This document shows, piece by piece, positions 57,486 through 64,000 of a stretch of DNA of 64,000 nucleotides. Source of the DNA: CAIXSC01 sp046349935 (GTDB lineage Bacteria; Planctomycetota; Planctomycetia; Pirellulales; Pirellulaceae). The notes beneath the pieces are model-generated. The model was not told where the DNA came from, did not search any database, and saw only the letters and a program-made list of their open reading frames with translations. The stretch is from positions 1-64,000 of the forward strand of contig JAXMBK010000012.1 of assembly GCA_046349935.1 (NCBI GenBank), in the 5' to 3' direction. The translations under genes were made by a program, and so were the position numbers. Position 1 is the first letter of the stretch, and each line of letters opens with the position of its first letter.

Positions 57486-58586
57486 ATGCTTACCACCATT
57501 CTCCTGTTCACGACGATCGTCTTAACGGCTTTGTGCGTGGTGCTGCTCATCTTGCTCCTAGAGGTCAAAGGGACCACTTGGGGCGTCATCGAGCGTTGGC
57601 GCGAGGCGTTCGCATGTCGCCGACAGGTGGCGAATTTGCGTCGGGAACTGGAGGACTACTACCGCCAGCTGGTTCTGGCAAGACAGGCGACTCAACCGAT
57701 TGTCGAGAAGGCGCTCCAAGAGGCGCATGAGGAAGTTTGTCGCGAGATCGGGCCTGCGAATCGCCACCAGCTGATCCACGAGTTCGATCAGCTCTTATCG
57801 TTTCTCGCGTCCCACGGTCATGGGGTGACGGTCGAACGACGTCGAGCCTTATTCGCTGCGATCGAATCGGCGTACGAACGGGCACGGCGGATTGCGGAGG
57901 AGAAGGCGAAACAGGCGGAAATCCGCGCACAGATGCGCGAGGAAGAACGCGTCCAAAAGGAGGCAGAACGAGCAATTCGCGAAGCGGAGAAGGAGGCTCA
58001 ACGGAAGCGTCAGGCGCTCGAAGAAGCGATCCGCTTGTTGGGCGACACCCACTCGGAACAGATCGAGAAGCTGCGTCAGGAACTGGCCGAGGCGCAAGCG
58101 AAGGCGGAACGTACGAAGAGCATGGCGCAGCAGACCAAAGTTGGCTACGTCTACGTCATTTCCAATATCGGGAGCTTCGGAAGAGGCGTATTCAAGGTCG
58201 GCCTGACGCGTCGCCTTGATCCCAACGAGCGCATCTACGAGCTGAGCGACGCGTCGGTGCCGTTCAGCTTTGACGTCCACGCGATGATCTCCAGCCAAGA
58301 CGCACCGGCGCTCGAAGCGGTGCTGCACCAGGAACTGGCAACCTATCGCGTGAACAAGGTGAATCTGCGGAAGGAGTTTTTTCGGGTCGATCTGGAGACG
58401 ATCATCCAGTCGGTCGAGAAGCACCACGGGCAAGTCACGTATCGCGCCGATGCCGAGGCGCTGGAGTACTTGGAATCGCTGGAGATCGAACGCGAGCAGC
58501 GCGGCGAATTGCCGACGCTGGACCAGGTCGAGCAGGTAGCGGGACAGCCTAGCGTCGGTTCGGCAGTTGGAACGGCGAGCACTTGA
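57486..58586 (+). CDS. Membrane-anchored coiled-coil GIY-YIG (T5orf172/MUG113) protein
   Basis: A 366-aa protein. Residues 3-26 are a hydrophobic membrane anchor (TTILLFTTIVLTALCVVLLI). Residues about 45-215 form a long charged coiled coil (EEKAKQAEIRAQMREEERV and similar). Residues about 218-320 form a T5orf172-type GIY-YIG domain: VGYVYVISNIGSFGRGVFKV, GLTRRLDPNERI, and LEAVLHQELATYRVNKVN with a later REFF-like RKEFFRVD. Proteins of this layout occur in defence islands, often with DUF4041-like coiled-coil regions. The anchor would place the nuclease at the inner face of the membrane. The 300 bp before it (57180-57485) hold no gene. Confidence 0.8.
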   Translation: MLTTILLFTTIVLTALCVVLLILLLEVKGTTWGVIERWREAFACRRQVANLRRELEDYYRQLVLARQATQPIVEKALQEAHEEVCREIGPANRHQLIHEFDQLLSFLASHGHGVTVERRRALFAAIESAYERARRIAEEKAKQAEIRAQMREEERVQKEAERAIREAEKEAQRKRQALEEAIRLLGDTHSEQIEKLRQELAEAQAKAERTKSMAQQTKVGYVYVISNIGSFGRGVFKVGLTRRLDPNERIYELSDASVPFSFDVHAMISSQDAPALEAVLHQELATYRVNKVNLRKEFFRVDLETIIQSVEKHHGQVTYRADAEALEYLESLEIEREQRGELPTLDQVEQVAGQPSVGSAVGTAST

Positions 58587-58769
58587 TCCAGAATACAATC
58601 GGCATCTTCACGTTGGAGCGCGTCGACCTGCAGGTGCGCCGCGGGGGAAGCGTGGGCTGCGGGGGGACGGTGATGGGTGGCTGGCACTCGCGGACCGCAT
58701 CAACCGCTCCGCGTGACGTACCATAACCGCTGAAAGAACTGAGCCAACGGGACCAAGAACGTCGACGCC

Positions 58770-59594
58770 ATGACTTTACTGCGTAACACCGAATTCATCG
58801 CGTTCGACTTGGAAACGACAGGGTTGCACCCTGCCGGATCGCAGATCGTCGAGATCGGTGCGGTGCGATTCCGGGGCGATGGAACGGTCTTGGCCCAGTT
58901 CCAGCAGCTAATCGACCCGGGTTGCCCAATTCCACGTCACGCAACTGCCGTTCACGGCATCTCCGACCGCGACGTGCAGGGGCAGCCGACGATTCGTGAA
59001 GCCCTGCAGAGGTTCCTTGAGTTCGTACGGCAAGCACCGTCGATCATGATGGCGCACAACGCAGCGTTCGACCTGGGCTTTCTGTCGTTCGCCTTGGGTC
59101 GGTTGCGTGAGCCGTGTCCCGATGCGCCTGTCGTCGACACGTTGCGTCTGTCGCGGCATCGGCTTCCGCTTCCCAACCACAAGTTGGAAACGATTGGGCG
59201 GCATCTGCAGTTGATTGACGACGAAGAACATCGAGCACTGGCCGACACCTTGCTGCTCAAGGATGTGTTCCTGCATTTGATTGGACGCCGCCCGGCAATT
59301 CAGAGCGTCGCGCAGTTGTTTGAGGTCTGTCCCGCTTGGAGTTTTGAGGCTCGCGGGGCGCTGGTCGATCGGCCGCCAGCGGGATTTGAAGACCTCTGGC
59401 GCGCCATCGGCAGTCAACAACCGTTGACGCTGGTGTACGACGGCGGCAATCAACCGGGCGTTGCGCGCGTCGTGACGCCGCTTGGCGTCGTCCGCACCCG
59501 CGGCCAACTGTACCTGTCCGCCCTTTGCCATGCGTCTGGGATCGAGAAGACGTTTCGCTTGGACAAGATCGTTTCGTATCGTCGTAAGTCATAG
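58770..59594 (+). CDS. DnaQ-like 3'-5' exonuclease fused to WYL-like domain
   Basis: A 274-aa protein. Residues 5-170 are a DEDDh exonuclease: FIAFDLETTG (Asp, Glu; about 10-16), IVEIGAVRF, HNAAFDLGFL (Asp, about 97), and HRALADTLL (His, Asp; about 153-157). The C-terminal 75 residues (QPLTLVYDGGNQPGVARVV, PLGVVRTRGQLYLSALCHA, TFRLDKIVSYR) resemble a WYL-type ligand-binding domain, common in regulators of defence systems. An exonuclease under control of a WYL sensor is unusual and suggests activation by a nucleotide or nucleic-acid ligand. The next gene starts 26 bp downstream. Confidence 0.82.
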   Translation: MTLLRNTEFIAFDLETTGLHPAGSQIVEIGAVRFRGDGTVLAQFQQLIDPGCPIPRHATAVHGISDRDVQGQPTIREALQRFLEFVRQAPSIMMAHNAAFDLGFLSFALGRLREPCPDAPVVDTLRLSRHRLPLPNHKLETIGRHLQLIDDEEHRALADTLLLKDVFLHLIGRRPAIQSVAQLFEVCPAWSFEARGALVDRPPAGFEDLWRAIGSQQPLTLVYDGGNQPGVARVVTPLGVVRTRGQLYLSALCHASGIEKTFRLDKIVSYRRKS

Positions 59595-59620
59595 TAGTTG
59601 GGTTTTCGCGGAGCACTCCC

Positions 59621-60652
59621 GTGACGATTCGCCTGACCAAACTCATTGCTTTGCTACCCGCCGACACGGAGCAGCGCGTCGAAAAGACACGCACGCGAGC
59701 AGACCATCGGATTCGAGACGTCCTGCGCAGAGAGACTGGACTACAGCTAAACCGCGACCTCAAGCAAGCAGCCTCGCGAACCGACCCGGTATCCGTCCCT
59801 ATCGATATCAAGCCTGGCCTTCCGGCCGAACTGGAAGATCTTGAGTTCGACGACGAGTATTGGCTCTCCGTCACGATCGCTCCCTATCGTCGGAAACTCG
59901 AGTTAGCTCGCGAAGGGTTGACAGGTTCGCTGGAACTGATTCCCAAGCTGCTGGCGTCGAGCGACGGCAAGAGATTGCTGGCCGGTCGCCAGCAGGCGTC
60001 AAGCGAATCGATCGGACTCATTTCGGAACTACTCGCCTTCGTGGCGGCTCGCGACCCGCTCACACGAATCCTGTCCATCAACACCGACGTGCTGGGGTGC
60101 TATCGCTATTCGGTCGCTCGCGAACAGAACCTGCCTCTTTTTGGCGACGCAGTCCTGGCACGCGACCCGTTCGACGGGCGAATTGAGCTGTATTGGGGCG
60201 TGATCGGCCTCGTCGCGACAACGCTCAATGCAGACGTCGAAGCCCTGACGACCGTCGTCTTAGCGCATGAACTGGCGCACGCCTACACACACATGGGGGC
60301 CGATATTGATGGCGAGCGCTGGGCGACATTCGCGTTCAGCAAGACCGACAAGGCGGTCGTCGAGGGGCTGGCTCAATACTACACACACTTGGTGTGTGAA
60401 CGGCTAGAAGAAACCATCCCCGGAACGATGTTCGCATACCTTGAAATGTGCCCACGACAACCGCCGATCTATCGCACCCATTTGCCTTGGATTAAGGACT
60501 ACTTGCCCGAAATCGTCCGCTCCGCGCTACTGGAGACTCGTCGCAATCGTAAGCTCGCGCTCCAGGATTTTGAAGATTCGCTCGCGGCAGAACGGAAGCG
60601 ACTACGCAAGAAAGACTACCGCAGCAGCTCGGATGGCGAGAGCCGGAAATGA
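59621..60652 (+). CDS. Predicted zinc metalloprotease (HExxH)
   Basis: A 343-aa soluble protein with a zincin motif VVLAHELAHAYTH (His-Glu-x-x-His, about 213-217) and, 30 residues on, VVEGLAQYYTHLV with a Glu in the place expected for the third zinc ligand of gluzincins. The N-terminal 100 residues are helical and charged; there is no signal peptide. The GTG start at 59621 has GGAG about 9 bases upstream. It lies 26 bp after the exonuclease-WYL gene and 95 bp before a NucS-like nuclease gene, all in one direction. Its target is unknown; proteolytic activation of a neighbour is one possibility. Confidence 0.75.
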   Translation: MTIRLTKLIALLPADTEQRVEKTRTRADHRIRDVLRRETGLQLNRDLKQAASRTDPVSVPIDIKPGLPAELEDLEFDDEYWLSVTIAPYRRKLELAREGLTGSLELIPKLLASSDGKRLLAGRQQASSESIGLISELLAFVAARDPLTRILSINTDVLGCYRYSVAREQNLPLFGDAVLARDPFDGRIELYWGVIGLVATTLNADVEALTTVVLAHELAHAYTHMGADIDGERWATFAFSKTDKAVVEGLAQYYTHLVCERLEETIPGTMFAYLEMCPRQPPIYRTHLPWIKDYLPEIVRSALLETRRNRKLALQDFEDSLAAERKRLRKKDYRSSSDGESRK

Positions 60653-60747
60653 CGAAGATCGCTGGGAGGTGCGTAAGCCGTCTGTGGTAAATGCGGCCGC
60701 CTTTCGTTGCCCACGCGAGCTCAGTTTGAACGAAACAGGAGCTATGC

Positions 60748-61848
60748 ATGCCGCTTTACGAACTGACCTCGGACGCCTTCCGGCCGATCAACACGGCGTC
60801 GTTTGCCGAATTAAAGATTCGGGAACGCGATGACCTGCAGCGGATGCTCCGCTCGCAAATCGAGGTGCTTGGCGACGAGCTATACGTACTCACGGAAGAG
60901 TTTGGGGAGTGGGAAGATAGCCGACGCCGGATCGACCTCTTGGCGATCGACGCCGATGCCAACTTGGTCGTCATCGAACTTAAGCGAACTACGGACGGCG
61001 GACACATGGAGCTTCAAGCGATCCGCTATGCGGCCATGGTGTCGACGATGACCTTCGAGCGCGCCGAGCAGGTCCATGCCGAATTTCTCGCTCGCAGCGG
61101 CAAGGCTGCCAAAGAAGCGAGAACTCGCATCCTCACATTTCTCGGGTGGGAAGAGCCTCAAGAGGAGAGTTTCGCTCAAGACGTCCGCATTATCCTCGTC
61201 TCGGAAGACTTCAGCAAGGAACTGACGACCGCCGTGCTCTGGCTTCGGGAACGTGAGATCGACATTCGTTGCATACGCCTGCGCCCTTACCTGGATGGGA
61301 CGACGCGCTTCGTCGATGTGCAGCAGATCATTCCGCTGCCAGAGGCCAACGAATATCAGATCCAAATTCGTCAGAAGGAGCAGGTTGGACGTCGAAATCG
61401 TGCGGAACGGATCGACGAGCGTCTGAAATTCTGGGAGGGATTGATCGCGTTATGCCGCGAACGCGGAACGAGGCATGCCGACCGTAAGCCTGGCTACTAT
61501 CACTGGCTCGGCGTGACGTCCGGGACGCCGGGACTGGGGCTCAATTACGTGTTGGGTCAGGACGAAGCCGCCGCAGAGCTCTATATCGACCGTGGAGACG
61601 GCGAAGAGAACGAACGGATTTTTGATCGGCTGCAGACCTCCCAAAAGCAGATTGAGCAGGCGTTTGGCGAGCCCCTGACGTGGGAGCGACTGGATGGCCG
61701 GCGTGCCTGCCGCATCAAGCATGTGATTACCGCAGGTGGGTTCCGCAGTCCCGAGCCAACTTGGCCGACCATTCAGGTCGCGATGGTCGAAGCGATGTCG
61801 CGACTCGAGCGTGCGTTAATGCCGCACTTGGAAGCGCTCGACCTCTGA
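60748..61848 (+). CDS. NucS/DUF91-like PD-(D/E)XK nuclease with DUF4268-like domain
   Basis: A 366-aa protein. Residues 15-115 resemble the DUF91/NucS nuclease domain: LKIRERDDLQRML, SRRRIDLLAIDADANLVVIE (Asp, then Glu-Leu-Lys at about 72-74), and ELQAIRYAAMV. Residues about 205-360 (RLKFWEGLIALCRER, YYHWLGVTSG, ELYIDRGDGEENERIFDRL, WERLDGRRACRI) match DUF4268, which often follows such nucleases in mobile islands. It is likely a DNA endonuclease for damaged, mismatched or foreign DNA. ATG 60748 follows an AGGAG about 7 bases upstream. Confidence 0.83.
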   Translation: MPLYELTSDAFRPINTASFAELKIRERDDLQRMLRSQIEVLGDELYVLTEEFGEWEDSRRRIDLLAIDADANLVVIELKRTTDGGHMELQAIRYAAMVSTMTFERAEQVHAEFLARSGKAAKEARTRILTFLGWEEPQEESFAQDVRIILVSEDFSKELTTAVLWLREREIDIRCIRLRPYLDGTTRFVDVQQIIPLPEANEYQIQIRQKEQVGRRNRAERIDERLKFWEGLIALCRERGTRHADRKPGYYHWLGVTSGTPGLGLNYVLGQDEAAAELYIDRGDGEENERIFDRLQTSQKQIEQAFGEPLTWERLDGRRACRIKHVITAGGFRSPEPTWPTIQVAMVEAMSRLERALMPHLEALDL

Positions 61849-62250
61849 TCGGCACGCCTCTCCCGCAGGACCTCCACGACAATCGACCCGATATGCGGGT
61901 CGCTTAACGGATTGGAAAAGGCTGACTGCGAAGTGGAGCGCCCCTTGGTTGGACAAATGTCCGACGTGAACTCAGCCGATAAACGCTCGATGCGATTGTC
62001 CCGCAAATCGTGCGTCCTTTCCGGAATCTCCCCAGAGTCTTCCCAAACACGACACTTCAAACGGGTCGACTTCGGGCACGAGTCGCCCTTCAGCCGTCCC
62101 AGCGCCATCGCCGCGTCTCCCTGCGTCTACCGTCCCACCGAGTTGCAGAAAGAAGAGCGCGATGTCAGACTCTTTCAATGGGCAGGCAGGATCCAACTCT
62201 GAAATTGGTAGCTTCCGCTCTTGCAATTCTTTGTCCATAGAGAAACTCAC
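61849..62250. other. Intergenic region with a hairpin and dyad copy 3
   Basis: A stem CGACCCG/CGGGTCG (61884-61902) shortly after the DUF4268 gene may end its transcript weakly. The dispersed dyad TTGGACAAATGTCCGAC lies at 61949-61965. Short frames up to 62250 do not read as proteins; one from 62162 overlaps the next gene and has no domain. Confidence 0.45.
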
Positions 62251-63255
62251 ATGCCGATGCGATACGCCCGCCGGCTCACCCGGTCGTTCAGTGATTTGTT
62301 GCTTCCTCCTGGGCCACTCCACTTCCTGGTTCGCGACTTTCGTCGTTGGATTGACGGGGACTCGTTTGCACTCGACCTTCAGCTTCGCGAAGGCGACAAG
62401 CTGATGTACTACCACGGGACCACGGTCCTCCTGACTGTGGCCTATGACGGCAAGGCCGAAGAAGTCGCACTTTCGGCGGCATCAGCCTACGGTAACGTTC
62501 CGGGCTATCAGGACCTGATGCGGCGCTGGCCGGTGAACGAGCACGAAAAGTTGCTTGAACTGGTGCCCGAATACCTTCGTTCCGCAGTCGCGTTCTCCGG
62601 GCCACAGTTCTACCGCAACGGCCAGGAAGGGTACTGGCAGAATCGCCTGGCTTTGGCATTCGGGCCGGACTGGAAGCGGGGAATGGATTGGCTGATCATC
62701 GACCGCGAGGCCGTCATCGGATTCAACAACGACGCGGAGCGGTCCGCCATCCAGGATCCGATCCAGCAAAAGTACCTAGCGGTGCGTGCATCGCTCCAAC
62801 AGGAAGATCCTTCCTTGTGGGGAAAACCGGACAACAAGGGGCTGGGAGCCGAAAGCGACTTCCTGGCCCTCGGTCCAGACGGCGAGTTGTTCGTGATTGA
62901 ATTGAAGCACGGCTCCAATGCCAGCGGCATCTATTGGGGCCGCCTTCAGGTCGCTGTCTATGGTGACATCTTCCGCTCGGCTTTGGACGAGATCGCCAAC
63001 GACATTCGGGAACTGACAGCTCAGAAGGTTGAACTTGGCTTGCTGCCGAATGAGGCCCTGCCCCGGATTCCCTCGACGGGATTCCGCACCGTGATTCCCG
63101 TTCTTATAGTCGCGGAACCCAACGACGCCTCCAGTTGTTGGGAGCGTTTGCGTGATGTCCTGGGCCGATGTCCGGAGGCCAATGCGCTGCTCGTTGAGGT
63201 CCGCAACAAACTCGACCCCGCTCCCATCCCACGAGTTGACCGGAAGTCGACCTAG
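62251..63255 (+). CDS. Predicted PD-(D/E)XK nuclease-fold protein
   Basis: A 334-aa protein. The N-terminal 160 residues have no known motif. At about 208-235 the sequence reads GAESDFLALGPDGELFVIEL and KHGSNASGIYWGRLQVAVYG, which gives the Asp and Glu-Leu-Lys of a PD-(D/E)XK active site followed by the usual Gln-bearing helix. It is probably a DNA nuclease or an inactive relative that binds DNA. ATG 62251 lacks a strong ribosome binding site; the frame starts 30 bases earlier at a TTG. Its stop overlaps that of the convergent zinc protein at 63252. Confidence 0.7.
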   Translation: MPMRYARRLTRSFSDLLLPPGPLHFLVRDFRRWIDGDSFALDLQLREGDKLMYYHGTTVLLTVAYDGKAEEVALSAASAYGNVPGYQDLMRRWPVNEHEKLLELVPEYLRSAVAFSGPQFYRNGQEGYWQNRLALAFGPDWKRGMDWLIIDREAVIGFNNDAERSAIQDPIQQKYLAVRASLQQEDPSLWGKPDNKGLGAESDFLALGPDGELFVIELKHGSNASGIYWGRLQVAVYGDIFRSALDEIANDIRELTAQKVELGLLPNEALPRIPSTGFRTVIPVLIVAEPNDASSCWERLRDVLGRCPEANALLVEVRNKLDPAPIPRVDRKST

Positions 63256-63551
63256 GGATTTGACGTGGGATTTGTGGCGGTCGCGGAGCCATCGGACTTT
63301 CCGGCGAGATCGCCAGCCACGTTCGGTGTCGAACTGGGGCGGAAGCCGATAAAACAGCGGCACTTGCGACAGACGATCTTGATCTTGCCGTCTTGCGGCG
63401 ACTCGTGCTCCCAGTACGCCATGTTGGCATGGGAGTGGTCCCGGACGATGTCCTTGAGTTTCCAGACCTCGCAGAAGAGGTAGTTGAGGATTCGCCTGGG
63501 CTTCTTCTCCTTCACGGCGGCCCCCTTGCGCAGTCGGTGGCCGAGAGACAT
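63252..63551 (-). CDS. Small zinc-binding-like protein
   Basis: A 99-aa protein with a Cys near residue 27 (FCEVWKLKDIV), the sequence AYWEHESPQDGKIKIVCRKC and CRCFIGFRPS. The CRKCRCFIGFRP motif is like the end of small zinc ribbons, with too few cysteines for a complete ribbon unless the earlier Cys or His residues (HSHAN) serve. It may be a short helix-zinc DNA-binding protein. It converges on the PD-(D/E)XK gene with a 4-bp overlap. Confidence 0.5.
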   Translation of the reverse strand: MSLGHRLRKGAAVKEKKPRRILNYLFCEVWKLKDIVRDHSHANMAYWEHESPQDGKIKIVCRKCRCFIGFRPSSTPNVAGDLAGKSDGSATATNPTSNP

Positions 63552-63607
63552 TCAGTCGCGGCCGCTACGCCGCTCCGTCCAGTCTCGTGTTGGGAGCAGC
63601 TCACAAG

Positions 63608-64000
63608 TCAGCCGATCGCCATGGCCTGTTCCGATTTTCTGTACCAGCCGTTATGAAGGTGAGGGTTGGGGGAGTTTCCGCTGTGTTGCTCGAGCGCAGG
63701 CTGAGGCGTAGCTGTAGCCGGTGCGGAAGCATCACAGCGGATCGCGAACTCGGCCGGGGCGACGTACCCCAGCGAGCTATGCGGTCGATAGTAGTTGTAA
63801 TCGTCTTTCCAAGCCGCCGTCTGTCTCTTCTCGGCGGCCAAGCTCTCCAAGATCTCGACCGAGAGAAACTCGTCGGCGAAGCGACTGTGGAAACTCTCGA
63901 CGTAACCACTCTGCCAAGGGCTGCCAGGTGCAATGTGGAGCGTCTGCACGCTCACTTGCCCCAAGGCACGACACGCCCTTCGTTCGGAGACCGAGAACTC
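63608..64000 (-). mobile_element. Internally deleted IS3-family element, running off the window
   Basis: On the minus strand the frame enters from the window edge as FSVSERRACRALGQ, the start of an IS3-type (IS407-like) OrfB. It then jumps directly to VSVQTLHIAPGSPWQSGYVE and continues to DDYNYYRPHSSLGYVAPAEF, the C-terminal end. Most of the catalytic core is missing, so this copy cannot transpose by itself. The right end CTGTACCAGCCGTTATGAAG (63640-63659) matches the fragment at 15103. Its other end lies outside the window. Confidence 0.75.

Overview
The window is GC-rich accessory DNA, most likely from a planctomycete of the Pirellulales type. The clues are a DUF1580 protein, Ser/Thr kinases with zinc ribbons (one fused to a formylglycine-generating-enzyme-like domain), weakly marked ribosome binding sites, and small proteins of a planctomycete-island type. 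There is no rRNA and no core-metabolism gene. Family names come from reading motifs, not from database searches.

Layout. (1) A tRNA-Pro gene (211-286) carries an attachment site. A 44-bp copy of its 3' half lies at 11122-11165, so 245-11165 is an integrated element of about 10.9 kb. It holds a dead integrase, a TOPRIM-helicase replication gene followed by an iteron-like repeat cluster, small genes, one phage tape-measure-like protein, and an apparently intact tyrosine recombinase. (2) Right after the second att copy lies an intact integrase of the same family as the dead one. This suggests a second element inserted in tandem; I do not see its far end. (3) 12.6-18.3 kb holds two Ser/Thr kinases, the second broken, surrounded by insertion sequence debris. 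(4) 18.5-25.6 kb, minus strand, is a plasmid-like replication module: NYN nuclease, ParB-like protein, Prim-Pol, an iteron-like cluster, DUF927 helicase and DUF1580. (5) 25.6-28.2 kb has no gene I can support. (6) 28.2-37.7 kb has an AAA+ ATPase and then a long minus-strand operon: a Cas4/RecB-like nuclease, a sliding-clamp-like protein, small conserved proteins, and a Ycf46-like AAA+ with DUF2997 and DUF1257 (Ycf35-like).

(7) 38-55 kb is a defence island: a decayed DUF1016 nuclease, a UvrD helicase fused to a PD-(D/E)XK nuclease, McrBC, an EVE-like/PD-(D/E)XK protein, and a type I restriction-modification operon with GIY-YIG and EVE genes between hsdS and hsdM. (8) 55-64 kb has a GYF-like membrane protein, a complete IS3-family element, a membrane-anchored GIY-YIG protein, and a tight run of exonuclease-WYL, HExxH protease and NucS-like nuclease genes. 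Another PD-(D/E)XK protein and an internally deleted IS3 element at the window edge follow.

Together the genes suggest one or more integrative elements that bring their own replication functions and carry layered nucleic-acid defences. The best candidates for an undescribed system are the Ycf35/Ycf46/clamp/nuclease operon (29.5-37.5 kb) and the exonuclease-WYL/protease/nuclease operon (58.8-61.8 kb).
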